DNA of 64,000 bases, taken from positions 434,001 to 498,000 of the forward strand of contig NZ_JAMBOV010000002.1 of the NCBI RefSeq assembly GCF_023715745.1, given 5' to 3'. The stretch comes from Microbacterium oleivorans. Lineage in GTDB: Bacteria > Actinomycetota > Actinomycetes > Actinomycetales > Microbacteriaceae. The position numbers and the translations under genes were made by a program. This document shows, piece after piece, positions 1 to 8,917 of this stretch. Numbering within the stretch: the stretch's first letter is position 1; each line of letters opens with the position of its first letter. The notes under the pieces were generated by a model, which searched no databases, was not told where the DNA came from, and saw only the letters and a list, made by a program, of their open reading frames with translations.

Positions 1-1
1 G

Positions 2-118
2 GCCGAGCGTCGCCTCGACCCGCACGTCGACCTCGACGCCGCCGCCGCCGACGTCGTCGCCGAACTCCTCGAGGGCGGTGCCGCCGACCTCGCCGATCTG
101 GCGGGCACCTCCCGATGA
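2..118 (+). CDS. hemC: Porphobilinogen deaminase (hydroxymethylbilane synthase), C-terminal end only
   Basis: The last 38 codons of a gene whose start lies before the window; the frame runs from base 2 to a TGA at 116-118. HemC polymerises four porphobilinogen units into hydroxymethylbilane in the cytoplasm. The visible part is an Ala/Asp/Leu-rich helix ending in GGAADLADLAGTSR, which is too short to identify by itself. The call rests on position: the stop overlaps the start of hemD by four bases (ATGA) and hemB and hemL follow, the usual actinobacterial order. No catalytic residue is visible. Confidence 0.7.
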   Translation, partial: AERRLDPHVDLDAAAADVVAELLEGGAADLADLAGTSR

Positions 119-888
119 CCGGGGGAGGCCTGCGCGGCGCCCACGTCCTCGTGCCGCGCGGCGGTGGGTGGGGCGACCGGGTCGCCGCCGACCTGCGCGC
201 CCGTGGTGCCCAGCCGGTCGTCGCTCCCCTCATCTCCTCGGCCCCGCCCCGCGACACCGCGGCGCGTGATCGGGCGTTCGCGGCCCTGTCGGACGGAACC
301 TACGCCTGGCTGTTCGTCACGAGCGCGGCGAGCGTCGATCAGCTGCGACAGCACGGGGTCCGCATCCCGGAGACGACCCGGATCGCCGCCGTGGGTCGCG
401 CCACGGCGCGCGCCGTCGCCGAGGCCGGTTGGGAGGTGGACTTCGTGCCCGCCGGACCGTCGTCGGCCGCGGCGCTCGCTGCGCAGTGGTGCGCGGACCG
501 GACGCCCGCGTCGACCGGCCGTTCCCTCGTCGTGCGCAGCGACCTCGCCCAAGCGGTCGTCAGTGACGAGCTCGAGGTGCGCGGCTTCGCCGTCGACGTC
601 TGCATCGCCTACCGGACCGTCGGCGTGGACCTCGAGCCCGAGGTCGCGGGCGGTCTCCGCTCCGGCGCGATCGACGTCGTGCTGCTGACCTCGCTCAGTG
701 TGGGCCGGGAGCTGCGCCGCCAGGTGGGGCGCTTGCCGGCATCCACACTCGTCGCCTCCATCGGACCGGGGACGACGCGCGATGCGGCCGTTCTCGGATT
801 CACCGTCGCCCACACCGCACAGACCCAGAGCATCGACGCGTTGATCGCCGAGCTCGACGCCCATCTCCCCGTCAAGGAGTCGTCATGA
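115..888 (+). CDS. hemD: Uroporphyrinogen-III synthase
   Basis: 257 residues, close to the usual HemD size. The enzyme cyclises hydroxymethylbilane with inversion of ring D to give uroporphyrinogen III, the precursor of heme, siroheme and cobalamin. HemD is poorly conserved in sequence; the two-lobed pattern can be followed (N-terminal lobe beginning AHVLVPRGGG, a linker with WLFVTSAASVDQL, a second lobe with VLLTSLSVGREL, and a late ASIGPGTTRDA loop typical of the family). The ATG overlaps the hemC stop by four bases, and the hemB ATG overlaps its own stop by four bases, so the genes are translationally coupled. Confidence 0.88.
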   Translation: MTGGGLRGAHVLVPRGGGWGDRVAADLRARGAQPVVAPLISSAPPRDTAARDRAFAALSDGTYAWLFVTSAASVDQLRQHGVRIPETTRIAAVGRATARAVAEAGWEVDFVPAGPSSAAALAAQWCADRTPASTGRSLVVRSDLAQAVVSDELEVRGFAVDVCIAYRTVGVDLEPEVAGGLRSGAIDVVLLTSLSVGRELRRQVGRLPASTLVASIGPGTTRDAAVLGFTVAHTAQTQSIDALIAELDAHLPVKESS

Positions 889-1880
889 CCTCGTTCCCCA
901 CCCGTCGCCTGCGCCGTCTGCGCGGCACGCCGGCTCTGCGCCGCCTCGCGGCCGAACACCACCTGGTGCCCTCGCAGCTCGTGCTCCCGGTCTTCGTCAA
1001 GGAGGGCATCACCGAGGCCCAGCCGATCGCCAGCATGCCCGGGGTCTCGCAGCATCCGCTCGACGCGATCGCCGACGTCGTCGATGAGGCCGCGGCCGCG
1101 GGGATCGGCGGGATCATGCTGTTCGGCGTCCCCGCCGTGCGCGACGCGGTCGGCAGCGGCGCTACGGACCCGGAGGGCATCCTCAACCGCGCGATCGCCG
1201 TCGCGGCGCGCGCCGCGGCCGGGCGGCTGACGGTGCAGGCCGACCTGTGCCTCGACGAGTTCACCGACCACGGCCACTGCGGTCTGCTGGCCGCCGACGG
1301 CTCGGTCGACAACGACGCGACGCTCGAGGTGTACGCCGAGATGGGTGTCGCGCAGGCTCGCGCCGGCGCCGACGTGCTCGGCCTGTCGGGGATGATGGAC
1401 GGCCAGGTCGCCGCGGTCCGCGCGGGACTGGATGCCGCAGGGTTCGCGCACGTGGCGATCCTCGCCTACTCCGCGAAGTACGCCTCCGCGTTCTACGGCC
1501 CGTTCCGCGACGCCGTCGAGTCGACCCTCCAGGGCGACCGTCGGACCTACCAGATGGACCCCGCCAACGCCCGCGAGGGCGTGGAGGAGGCACTCGTCGA
1601 CATCGCCGAGGGCGCCGACGTCGTCATGGTCAAGCCCGCCATGCCGTACCTCGACGTGCTCACCCGTGTCTCGGACCGCTCGAGCGTGCCCGTGTGGGCC
1701 TATCAGGTCTCGGGGGAGTACGCGATGATCGAGCACGCCGCCGCCGCCGGCCTCATCGACCGCGAGCGCGCGATCGGCGAGAGCCTCGTCGGCATCCGCC
1801 GTGCCGGTGCCGACGTCATCCTCACCTACTGGGCCGTCGAGGTCGCGCACTGGCTGCGCGCCGGGAAGGAACCCGCATGA
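885..1880 (+). CDS. hemB: Delta-aminolevulinic acid dehydratase (porphobilinogen synthase)
   Basis: 331 residues, full length. It condenses two molecules of 5-aminolevulinate into porphobilinogen in the cytoplasm. The two Schiff-base lysines are seen in [12 protein letters not shown] (K198) and [12 protein letters not shown] (K250). The metal loop reads [14 protein letters not shown]: only two of the three zinc cysteines of Zn-type enzymes are present, with Asp in place of the middle one. From family knowledge this hybrid loop is common in actinobacteria. The start overlaps the hemD stop and the hemL start overlaps this stop, each by four bases. Confidence 0.96.
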   Translation: MTSFPTRRLRRLRGTPALRRLAAEHHLVPSQLVLPVFVKEGITEAQPIASMPGVSQHPLDAIADVVDEAAAAGIGGIMLFGVPAVRDAVGSGATDPEGILNRAIAVAARAAAGRLTVQADLCLDEFTDHGHCGLLAADGSVDNDATLEVYAEMGVAQARAGADVLGLSGMMDGQVAAVRAGLDAAGFAHVAILAYSAKYASAFYGPFRDAVESTLQGDRRTYQMDPANAREGVEEALVDIAEGADVVMVKPAMPYLDVLTRVSDRSSVPVWAYQVSGEYAMIEHAAAAGLIDRERAIGESLVGIRRAGADVILTYWAVEVAHWLRAGKEPA

Positions 1881-3181
1881 GCCGCAACCAGGAGCTGTTC
1901 GACCGCGCCCGCGGAGTCATCCCCGGCGGCGTCGACTCGCCCGTCCGCGCCTACGGTTCCGTCGGCGGCACGCCGCGGTTCATGGTGTCGGCGCAGGGCG
2001 CCTACGTGACCGATGCCGACGGCCGCGACTACGTCGACCTCGTCGCCAGCTGGGGCCCCGCCCTCCTGGGCCACTCGCACCCGGCCGTGATCGAGGCTGT
2101 CGTGCAGGCGGCGCAGCGCGGGCTCTCGTTCGGCGCGCCCACATCCGCCGAGACCGAGCTGGCCGAGGAGATCCGCGCGCGCGTCCCCGCCGCCGAGAAG
2201 ATCCGTCTCGTCTCCACCGGCACCGAGGCGACCATGACGGCGATCCGTCTCGCGCGTGCCGCGACCGGTCGCGACCTGCTCGTCAAGTTCGCCGGGCACT
2301 ACCACGGTCACTCCGACGGGCTCCTCGCGCAGGCCGGTTCGGGTCTCGCGACCCTCGCGCTGCCGGGGTCGGCGGGGGTCCCCGCACCGATCGCCGCACA
2401 GACCCTCGTCATCGGCTACAACGACCGGGCCGCGGTCGAGGAGGTCTTCCGCGCGCACGAAGGACGGATCGCCGCCATCATCACCGAGGCCGCGGGCGCC
2501 AACATGGGCGTCGTGCCCCCGGCACCCGGCTTCACGGCCTTCCTGTCCGAGATCGCGCACCGGAACGGCGCCCTCCTCATCAGCGACGAGGTGCTCACGG
2601 GCTTCCGCTCGTCGCGCTCGGGCTACGCGGGTGTGCTCGAGGCCGCGGGGGAGCATGTCGTCCCCGACCTCATCGCCTTCGGCAAGGTCATCGGCGGGGG
2701 TCTCCCCGTCGCCGCCGTCGCCGGGCGCGCCGACATCATGGACCTCCTCGCGCCGACCGGTCCCGTCTACCAGGCGGGCACGCTGTCGGGGAACCCCGTC
2801 GCCGTCGCAGCGGGTCTTGCAACCCTGACACACGCCGACGACGCGGTCTACCGCACGCTCGATTCCGTCGCGCGCATCGTCGCGGACGCGGCATCCGCCG
2901 CTCTGACGGATGCCGGTGTCCCGCACGTCGTGCAGTGGGCGGGAACCCTCTTCAGCATCTTCTTCGGCGAGTCCGTCGTGAACGGCGTGCCCGATTACGC
3001 GACCGCGACCTCCCAGGATGCGGATGCGTACGGGCGGTTCTTCCACGCGATGCTCGAGGGCGGCGTCTCGATGCCGCCGTCCGCGTTCGAGGCGTGGTTC
3101 GTCACGGCCGCGCACGACGCCGCCGCCATCGGCCGCATCGTCGACGCCCTGCCCGCGGCGGCGCGGGCGGCCGCCGGCTGA
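1877..3181 (+). CDS. hemL: Glutamate-1-semialdehyde 2,1-aminomutase
   Basis: 434 residues. This PLP enzyme converts glutamate-1-semialdehyde to 5-aminolevulinate, the last step of the C5 route, so the organism makes heme from glutamyl-tRNA. The N-terminus reads [19 protein letters not shown], the [10 protein letters not shown] segment is characteristic, and the PLP lysine lies in [11 protein letters not shown] (K270). The frame stays open far upstream inside hemB, but the ATG that overlaps the hemB TGA (ATGA) fits the family N-terminus and sets the start. Last gene of the hemC-D-B-L run. Confidence 0.96.
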   Translation: MSRNQELFDRARGVIPGGVDSPVRAYGSVGGTPRFMVSAQGAYVTDADGRDYVDLVASWGPALLGHSHPAVIEAVVQAAQRGLSFGAPTSAETELAEEIRARVPAAEKIRLVSTGTEATMTAIRLARAATGRDLLVKFAGHYHGHSDGLLAQAGSGLATLALPGSAGVPAPIAAQTLVIGYNDRAAVEEVFRAHEGRIAAIITEAAGANMGVVPPAPGFTAFLSEIAHRNGALLISDEVLTGFRSSRSGYAGVLEAAGEHVVPDLIAFGKVIGGGLPVAAVAGRADIMDLLAPTGPVYQAGTLSGNPVAVAAGLATLTHADDAVYRTLDSVARIVADAASAALTDAGVPHVVQWAGTLFSIFFGESVVNGVPDYATATSQDADAYGRFFHAMLEGGVSMPPSAFEAWFVTAAHDAAAIGRIVDALPAAARAAAG

Positions 3182-3194
3182 GGAGGCGTGCGGC

Positions 3195-3200
3195 TAGGGT
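3195..3200 (+). promoter_or_regulatory. -10 box TAGGGT of a probable leaderless promoter
   Basis: TAGGGT ends seven bases before the ATG at 3208, where transcription would start at or next to the start codon. Sits in the 26-base gap after hemL; no clear ribosome binding site. Confidence 0.45.
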
Positions 3201-3207
3201 GAGCCGC

Positions 3208-3819
3208 ATGCCTCGTCGCGTCGTGCTCGCCGTGGCCGCAGCCGTCCTGGTGCTCGGACTCCCCGGGTGCGCGACGGCGGCAGCGGCCACGCCCGACGAG
3301 ATCGCGGAGCGCGTCTCGCACCTCGGTGTCGACCCCGTCCTCGTGGTGACCACCACGATCGACGGGTACGACCTGGCCCCGCAGTCCGTGAACGAGACGG
3401 ACGAGGGCGGGATGACCGCGACGTGGTCGAAACCGGGCACCGGCGACATGATCACCGTGCGCACCGGGCCGGGGGAGATGGACGCCGCGGCGTGCGCCGC
3501 CCAGCAGATGTGGGGCGGTGGTGACGCCACGTGCGTGCAGGACGGCGGAACCTGGCGACGGTCCGCGGGACGGATCGAGGAGTACGCCGTCGTCGAGCCC
3601 GGTCGGACGGTGCTGATCGTCGGCGGCGACGGCTATGGCGCCCCGTCCGCGGATCTGAGAGAGGCGGCCGCGGGCCTTCGTGCGCCGACCGTCGCGGAGA
3701 CCGATCGGATGTTCGCCGAGCTGCAGCGGCGGGCCGACCGCGGAGGTCCCGTGGAACGCGGCGACCTGCCCGACGGCTGGGACGGGGCACCCATCGACCC
3801 GGGTGGCGAGGGCGGCTGA
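3208..3819 (+). CDS. Predicted lipoprotein of unknown function
   Basis: 203 residues. The N-terminus has two arginines, a hydrophobic stretch and a lipobox-like LPGC (lipidated Cys21; Pro at -2 is not ideal), so a membrane-anchored extracellular protein is predicted. The mature part contains short acidic and Gly-rich stretches and two cysteines around a TCVQDGGTWRR segment; I recognise no domain. Start chosen at ATG 3208; GTG 3199 is in frame but falls inside the -10 box. The gene runs toward the DUF1232 gene on the other strand, 14 bases apart. Confidence 0.7.
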   Translation: MPRRVVLAVAAAVLVLGLPGCATAAAATPDEIAERVSHLGVDPVLVVTTTIDGYDLAPQSVNETDEGGMTATWSKPGTGDMITVRTGPGEMDAAACAAQQMWGGGDATCVQDGGTWRRSAGRIEEYAVVEPGRTVLIVGGDGYGAPSADLREAAAGLRAPTVAETDRMFAELQRRADRGGPVERGDLPDGWDGAPIDPGGEGG

Positions 3820-3833
3820 GCCGCACGGATCGG

Positions 3834-4256
3834 TCAGGACGTGCGTGACCGACCGATGAGAGCGAGGAGACTCTCGAGGCCCGTCCCCGTCCCCGGCCAG
3901 TGGCGCTCGATGGCGTCCCGGCCCGCATGCCGCAGCGCGAAGCGCAGGGCGATCACCACGACGACGGCATCATCCGCGTATCCGAACACGGGGATGACGT
4001 CGGGGACGAGATCGATCGGCGAGAGCAGGTAGACGAGGAGCCCTGCGAGCCACCAGCGGGCGCCGCGAGGCACCGCGCGGTCAGCGACGAGCCGGCGGAT
4101 CAGGCGGATCACGTCCGGGACGAGTCGCACCGCCTCGCGCCACTCGATCGCTCCGCCGGCACGCCGCACCTGCAGGGCGAGGACCACGAGCAGCGCGACC
4201 CACAGCAGGACGAGGCCGCCGGCGACGCTCACCGCGATCGCCCAGCCATCCGTCAT
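3834..4256 (-). CDS. YkvA-like DUF1232 membrane protein
   Basis: 140 residues. One N-terminal transmembrane helix (about residues 5-30) precedes a DUF1232 domain with the family hallmark LSPIDLVPDVIPVFGYADDA at about 78-97. The family is widespread and its biochemical role is unknown. A much longer open frame continues upstream on this strand, but it lies antisense to rsmA; the ATG at 4254-4256 gives the expected DUF1232 length. A GATGAT element lies six bases before the ATG, as in several leaderless starts of this window. Confidence 0.85.
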   Translation of the reverse strand: MTDGWAIAVSVAGGLVLLWVALLVVLALQVRRAGGAIEWREAVRLVPDVIRLIRRLVADRAVPRGARWWLAGLLVYLLSPIDLVPDVIPVFGYADDAVVVVIALRFALRHAGRDAIERHWPGTGTGLESLLALIGRSRTS

Positions 4257-4297
4257 CCGCCCATCATCCCCTGATCGGCGGGGCGAACCCCGGCAAC

Positions 4298-4303
4298 TAG
4301 GCT
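4298..4303 (+). promoter_or_regulatory. -10 box TAGGCT before rsmA (probable leaderless)
   Basis: TAGGCT ends seven bases before the rsmA ATG at 4311, so the transcript likely begins at the start codon. Confidence 0.5.
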
Positions 4304-4310
4304 GGAACCC

Positions 4311-5150
4311 ATGCCCGTCACCCTCCTCGGAGCCGCCGAGATCCGCGCGCTCGCCGCCGACCTCGACGTCACGCCGACCAAGAAGCTCGGGCAGAACTTC
4401 GTCGTCGACGCGAACACCGTGCGCAAGATCGTGCACGCCGCGCGGGTCACCTCCGCCGACCGGGTGGTCGAGGTCGGACCGGGCCTCGGCTCGCTGACCC
4501 TCGCGATCCTCGAGACCGGGGCGCCCGTCACCGCGGTCGAGATCGACCACCGCCTGGCCGAGCGTCTGCCGGCCACCGCCGCCGCACACGGCGTCCCGGA
4601 TGGCGCCCTCACCGTCGTCGCGCAGGACGCGCTGCGTGTGAGCGAACTCCCCGGCGAACCCGATGTCCTCGTGGCGAACCTGCCCTACAACGTCAGCGTG
4701 CCGGTGCTCCTCCACTTCATGGAGCACTTCCCGTCGATCCAGCGCGGCGTCGTCATGGTCCAGGCCGAGGTGGGGGAGCGGCTCGCCGCGCCTCCGGGGT
4801 CGAAGGTCTACGGGGCGCCGAGCGTCAAGGCGGCCTGGTACGGGCCGTGGCGACTGGCCGGGACCGTCTCGCGCCAGGTCTTCTGGCCGGTGCCGAACGT
4901 CGACAGCGTTCTCGTCGGGTTCGAGCGTGACACCGATCCTCGCGGCACCGAGGAAGAGCGCCTGCGCACCTTCGCCATCGTCGACGCGGCGTTCCAGCAG
5001 CGTCGCAAGATGCTCCGCCAGGCGCTCTCGGGGGTGCTGGGCGGCTCGTCCGCATCGGCGACCGAGGTGCTCGAGCGCGCCGGCGTCGCACCGACCGCCC
5101 GCGGCGAGGACCTGACGATCGAGGACTACGTCCGCATCGCGCGCGCCTGA
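4311..5150 (+). CDS. rsmA: 16S rRNA dimethyladenosine transferase (KsgA/RsmA)
   Basis: 279 residues. It dimethylates the two adjacent adenines of the helix 45 loop of 16S rRNA using S-adenosylmethionine. Motifs: [11 protein letters not shown] near the N-terminus, the SAM motif [17 protein letters not shown], a [11 protein letters not shown] acidic loop, and the catalytic [13 protein letters not shown] (NLPY). The C-terminal helical domain contains [14 protein letters not shown]. In many actinobacteria ksgA is followed by ispE; here four genes intervene. Start at the ATG behind a TAGGCT -10 box. Confidence 0.96.
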   Translation: MPVTLLGAAEIRALAADLDVTPTKKLGQNFVVDANTVRKIVHAARVTSADRVVEVGPGLGSLTLAILETGAPVTAVEIDHRLAERLPATAAAHGVPDGALTVVAQDALRVSELPGEPDVLVANLPYNVSVPVLLHFMEHFPSIQRGVVMVQAEVGERLAAPPGSKVYGAPSVKAAWYGPWRLAGTVSRQVFWPVPNVDSVLVGFERDTDPRGTEEERLRTFAIVDAAFQQRRKMLRQALSGVLGGSSASATEVLERAGVAPTARGEDLTIEDYVRIARA

Positions 5151-5236
5151 GCCGGCGGCATCCGTCGATCCCTCCGGAGCCGATGCGTCAGCACAGAGTT
5201 TCCGGTGACTTCGTGCGTCGTTCACCGCGCGTTCCC

Positions 5237-5252
5237 GAAACATGCCGGTAAC
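5237..5252. promoter_or_regulatory. Possible GlnR-like box (GAAAC-N6-GTAAC)
   Basis: GAAAC at 5237-5241 and GTAAC at 5248-5252 are separated by six bases, the half-site arrangement described for actinobacterial GlnR. Only two half-sites are present. It lies 55 bases upstream of the phosphodiesterase start. Weak evidence. Confidence 0.2.
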
Positions 5253-5306
5253 ATTCCAGGGCAAGGCGGAGGCACCCGAGTCCCCGCACCGACGGAAGAA
5301 GTGACC

Positions 5307-6221
5307 ATGCGCCGCGCCGAGCATCCGGCCGCCGAACGGATCCTGCTCCACCTCAGCGACACGCATCTGCGCGGTCCTGGCCCCCGGCTGTTCGACAGCG
5401 TCGACGGCGAGGCCTCGCTCACCGCGGCGCTCGCCGCCATCGAGTCCAGCGGCATCGCTCCGGACGCCGTCGTCTTCACGGGCGACCTCGTCGACCTCGG
5501 CGAGGCGGCCGCCTACGACGCGATCCGCGCGCTCGTGGAGCCCTTCGCCGAGCGGCTCGGCGCGCGTCTGCTCTGGGTCATGGGCAACCACGACGACCGC
5601 GGTGCGTTCCGAGCGCGTCTGCTCGACCAGACCCCCGCCGACCCGACGGCGCCGTACGACCGCGTGGACGAGCTCGACGGTCTGCGCATCGTGACGCTCG
5701 ACACGAGCGTGCCGGGGCACCACCACGGCGAGCTCTCCGACGCGCAGCTGCGCTGGCTCGCGGATGTGCTCGCCACCCCAGCGCCGCTCGGCACCGTGCT
5801 GGCCATGCACCATCCGCCTGTACCCAGCGTCCTGCCGCTGGCGTCGAGCGTCGAGCTGCGCGACCAGCGACGTCTCGCCGACGTCGTCCGCGGGACGGAC
5901 GTTCGCGCGATCATCGCGGGACACCTTCACTACTCGACCTTCGCGACCTTCGCGGGCATCCCCGTCTCGGTCGCGTCGTCGACGTGCTACGCGCAGGACC
6001 TCACGGTGCCCGTCGGCGGCACGCGGCCGCAGGACGGCGCACAGGCGTACAACATGGTGCACGTCTACGACGACACCGTCGTCCACTCGGTGGTCCCGCT
6101 CGACGTCTCGACGCCGCTGGAGTACATCGACCCCGATGAGGCTCAGCGCCGCCTTCGCGTGGCGGGAGTGACCGGTTCGGTCACGCGTGCAGCTCGACCG
6201 GGCGTACCGGCGCTGCGCTGA
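5307..6221 (+). CDS. Metallophosphoesterase, CpdA/Icc-like cyclic nucleotide phosphodiesterase
   Basis: 304 residues. All dimetal-site motifs of calcineurin-like phosphoesterases are present in order: [42 protein letters not shown] and [11 protein letters not shown]. The closest functional group from memory is the CpdA/Rv0805 class, which hydrolyses 3',5'-cyclic nucleotides, but substrate cannot be read from sequence. The open frame extends to 5205; ATG 5307 was chosen because it follows a GGAAG ribosome-binding-like element and starts just before the conserved core. Its 3' end overlaps the Stealth gene on the opposite strand by 41 bases. Confidence 0.88.
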   Translation: MRRAEHPAAERILLHLSDTHLRGPGPRLFDSVDGEASLTAALAAIESSGIAPDAVVFTGDLVDLGEAAAYDAIRALVEPFAERLGARLLWVMGNHDDRGAFRARLLDQTPADPTAPYDRVDELDGLRIVTLDTSVPGHHHGELSDAQLRWLADVLATPAPLGTVLAMHHPPVPSVLPLASSVELRDQRRLADVVRGTDVRAIIAGHLHYSTFATFAGIPVSVASSTCYAQDLTVPVGGTRPQDGAQAYNMVHVYDDTVVHSVVPLDVSTPLEYIDPDEAQRRLRVAGVTGSVTRAARPGVPALR

Positions 6222-7749
6222 GCGCCGGGTCCTCCCACGGCGCGCGGACCGGGAAGAGCCGCTCGAGCAGTCCCGTGACCGCGCGTACGCGCACCGGTTC
6301 GGGGACCTCGTGGTCCCCGCCGTCGTTCAGGCAGAACATGTCGACGTCGCTGCGCTCGGCGAGCTTCTCCATGCGGCGCAGCGACGCGGCCTGCGTCGTC
6401 TGGAAGTACCGCACGCGCGGCGCCGTCGAGGCGATCGCACGACCGGTGAACTGTGCGTAGTAGTGGTAGAGGCAGTTGGTCACCGACACGTCGGTGGCGG
6501 AGCGGAAACGGGATGCCGCGGTGCGCCGGATCTCCTCGGGGAACTCGCGCTCGAGTTCGAACATCACCGAGCGGCGCAGGGGAGCGGCGCAGTGCTCGAG
6601 GTCGCGGACGATCGTGCGTCCGAAGCGCTCGCGCAGCAGCTCGCGGTTCAGGCGCAGGGCGTTGTCGTGGCCGCTGCGGGCGACGCGGCGCGGGCCTGTC
6701 CCGATGCGGACGTCGCACTCGACGAACGACGAGACGCCGGCGGGCGAGAAGAACAGATCCGGTGAGAGCGGACGCCCGAAGAACATGTCGTCGTTCGAAT
6801 AGAGGAAGTGCTCCGACAACCCCTCGATGCGGTGGAGCTGGGCCTCGACGGCGTGGGAGTTGTGCGTCGGGAGGACGGACGGGTCCTCGAAGAACTCCTC
6901 GCTGCGCACGATCGTGACCTTCGGGTGGTCGAGCAGCCACGCGGGGGCGGGGGAGTCGGTCGCGATGAAGATGCGGCGCACCCATGGGGCGTACATGTGG
7001 ACGCTCCGCAGCGCGTAGCGCAGCTCGTCGACATGGCGGTAGCGGGCGGGACCGTCGTCGCCGTCGCCGACGACGTACTCGGACAGCTGCGCGGCCCGCT
7101 GGCGCTGGAACTCGGAGGACGAGCCGTCGACCCAGGAGAAGACCATGTCGATCTCGTGGGTGACCTCGCCCGGGTGCGGGTCGAACATCCCGTTCACGGT
7201 CTGCCAGGTGCGGCCGTAGCGCTCCACGGTGGCCGGCTCGACGTCCTCCGCGGCGAAGGTGCGTCGCGTGAGGTCGTTCGCGTGCGGCGCCTCGACCAGC
7301 TCCTCGCCGAACCGCCAGAACTCGACGCGCACGCCGCAACCGGCTCCGTAGCGGAGCTCGCCGGCCACGCGGGGCCGGAAGACGCGCACGGACGACGGGC
7401 CGGAGGCGCGCAGGCGCAGTTCGCCGAAAGGCACCGGCGTGCCGCCTTTCGCCTTCGCGTAGATCGGTTCGGTGAGGGCCCGACCAGACAGAGCCGTGAG
7501 GGCACGCGACCGGTGGGCGAGGTCGACGACGAGCCCGGGGACCGAGCGCGAGTGACGGATGAGGAGATGGGGGATCCCGGCATCGGCGAGCGTGTCGGCG
7601 ATCAGCAGCAGATCGGCGATGCGGGCCTGCTCGGGGGTGGTGTCGTCATGGCGCAGGTGCAGCATGCCTCCGATGAGGACGATGTCCTCGCGCTCGAGAA
7701 GAGCGGTCCAGGAACCACCCTCGGACGGCAGTGCGGTCAGTCGCGCCAT
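6181..7749 (-). CDS. Stealth-family hexose-phosphate transferase (capsule/exopolysaccharide phosphotransferase)
   Basis: 522 residues. The conserved Stealth regions can be read: CR1 as [14 protein letters not shown] (about residue 200), CR2 as [20 protein letters not shown] with [16 protein letters not shown] and [16 protein letters not shown]3 around [16 protein letters not shown], and CR4 near the C-terminus. Family members transfer hexose-1-phosphate in capsule or teichoic-acid-like polymer synthesis. No other polysaccharide gene lies next to it. The ATG at 7747-7749 follows GGGAGA with good spacing. The roughly 190-residue N-terminal part before CR1 is poorly conserved. Confidence 0.87.
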   Translation of the reverse strand: MARLTALPSEGGSWTALLEREDIVLIGGMLHLRHDDTTPEQARIADLLLIADTLADAGIPHLLIRHSRSVPGLVVDLAHRSRALTALSGRALTEPIYAKAKGGTPVPFGELRLRASGPSSVRVFRPRVAGELRYGAGCGVRVEFWRFGEELVEAPHANDLTRRTFAAEDVEPATVERYGRTWQTVNGMFDPHPGEVTHEIDMVFSWVDGSSSEFQRQRAAQLSEYVVGDGDDGPARYRHVDELRYALRSVHMYAPWVRRIFIATDSPAPAWLLDHPKVTIVRSEEFFEDPSVLPTHNSHAVEAQLHRIEGLSEHFLYSNDDMFFGRPLSPDLFFSPAGVSSFVECDVRIGTGPRRVARSGHDNALRLNRELLRERFGRTIVRDLEHCAAPLRRSVMFELEREFPEEIRRTAASRFRSATDVSVTNCLYHYYAQFTGRAIASTAPRVRYFQTTQAASLRRMEKLAERSDVDMFCLNDGGDHEVPEPVRVRAVTGLLERLFPVRAPWEDPALSAAPVRPVELHA

Positions 7750-7783
7750 ATGTTCTCCCTCGATGTGTCTGTCCCGTCGGGCA

Positions 7784-7789
7784 AGACTA
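7784..7789 (-). promoter_or_regulatory. -10 box TAGTCT for the Stealth gene
   Basis: TAGTCT on the minus strand would give a leader of about 28 bases carrying GGGAGA before the ATG. It shares the 94-base divergent region with the aldo/keto reductase promoter. Confidence 0.35.
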
Positions 7790-7831
7790 GGTCTCCGTCG
7801 TTTCGCCGACGTTTCGGGTGCCTGCGATCGA

Positions 7832-7837
7832 TAGCCT
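7832..7837 (+). promoter_or_regulatory. -10 box TAGCCT before the aldo/keto reductase (probable leaderless)
   Basis: TAGCCT ends six bases before ATG 7844; GTG at 7841 would be too close to be a start on this transcript. Confidence 0.45.
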
Positions 7838-7843
7838 GGGGTG

Positions 7844-8917
7844 ATGACCGATTACGCGGACCGTTTCCCCTCGTCGCGCAATGGCGACACCCACCGCCCC
7901 TATCAGGCGGCGTCCTCCCGCTACGATGCGGGGGCTTTCCGCCAGGTCGGTTCGAGCGGCCTGTATCTGCCGGCGATCTCGTTGGGACTCTGGTGGAACT
8001 TCGGGGACAACATCCCCTTCGACAACCAGCGTACCCTGCTGCGTCACGCCTTCGACCGTGGTGTCACGCACTTCGATCTGGCCAACAACTACGGCCCGCC
8101 CTTCGGGTCGGCCGAGACCAACTTCGGCCGCATGATGCGCGAGGACTTCGCGCCCTATCGCGATGAGATCCTCATCTCGTCGAAGGCGGGGTACGACATG
8201 TGGCCCGGTCCGTACGGCAACAACGGGTCGCGGAAGTACCTCATCGCGAGCGCCGAGCAGTCACTCAAGAGGATGAGCGTCGACTACGTCGACATCTTCT
8301 ACTCGCACCGCGCGGACCCCGTGACGCCCATCGAGGAGACCATCGGCGCCCTCGACACGCTCGTCCGGCAGGGCAAGGCGCTCTACGTCGGCATCTCGTC
8401 GTACAGCGCGGAGCGCACCGAGGAGGCGGTCGCCGTCGCGCGGGACCTCGGGACCCCGCTCGTCATCCACCAGCCCTCGTACTCCATCCTGAACCGCTGG
8501 GTCGAGGACGGGCTGACCGAATCGCTCCGCACGGCGGGGATGGGAGCGATCGCCTTCACGCCGCTCGCGCAGGGCCTGCTCACCGACAAGTACCTCGGCG
8601 ACGGTACGGCCGACCGGGCGCAGAGCCGCTTCTCGTTGCCCGACGGTCAGCTGAACAAGAAGGCGCTCGACACGCTGCGGGGCCTCGACGACATCGCGCA
8701 GCAGCGCGGCCAGACCCTTGCGCAGATGGCGATCCAGTGGGTCCTCCGCGACGAGGTCGTGACCTCTGCGCTCATCGGGGCCTCGCGGCCGGAGCAGCTG
8801 GACCAGAATCTCGCCGCCACCGAGGGTGCACCGTTCGACGACGACGAACTCGCCCGCATCGACGCGCTCTCGGGCGCGATCGACGTCGACCTCTGGGCCG
8901 ACTCGGCGAACGCGTGA
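7844..8917 (+). CDS. Aldo/keto reductase (YghZ-like, L-glyceraldehyde-3-phosphate reductase type)
   Basis: 357 residues. An NADPH-dependent cytoplasmic oxidoreductase with a TIM-barrel fold. The catalytic Asp/Tyr pair is in HFDLANNYGPPFGSAE, the Lys in ISSKAGYDMWPGPYG and the His in FYSHRADP; the coenzyme loop is GASRPEQLDQNL. The FGSAE and MWPGPYGNNGSRKYL segments are typical of the YghZ subgroup, which reduces L-glyceraldehyde-3-phosphate and methylglyoxal. A GTG at 7841 directly precedes the chosen ATG. The ispE start overlaps its stop by four bases. Confidence 0.92.
   Translation: MTDYADRFPSSRNGDTHRPYQAASSRYDAGAFRQVGSSGLYLPAISLGLWWNFGDNIPFDNQRTLLRHAFDRGVTHFDLANNYGPPFGSAETNFGRMMREDFAPYRDEILISSKAGYDMWPGPYGNNGSRKYLIASAEQSLKRMSVDYVDIFYSHRADPVTPIEETIGALDTLVRQGKALYVGISSYSAERTEEAVAVARDLGTPLVIHQPSYSILNRWVEDGLTESLRTAGMGAIAFTPLAQGLLTDKYLGDGTADRAQSRFSLPDGQLNKKALDTLRGLDDIAQQRGQTLAQMAIQWVLRDEVVTSALIGASRPEQLDQNLAATEGAPFDDDELARIDALSGAIDVDLWADSANA

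Noticed and set aside
1247..1876. Upstream extension of the hemL frame into hemB
   Set aside because: The extra residues are Arg-rich out-of-frame hemB; ATG 1877 with the ATGA overlap fits the family.
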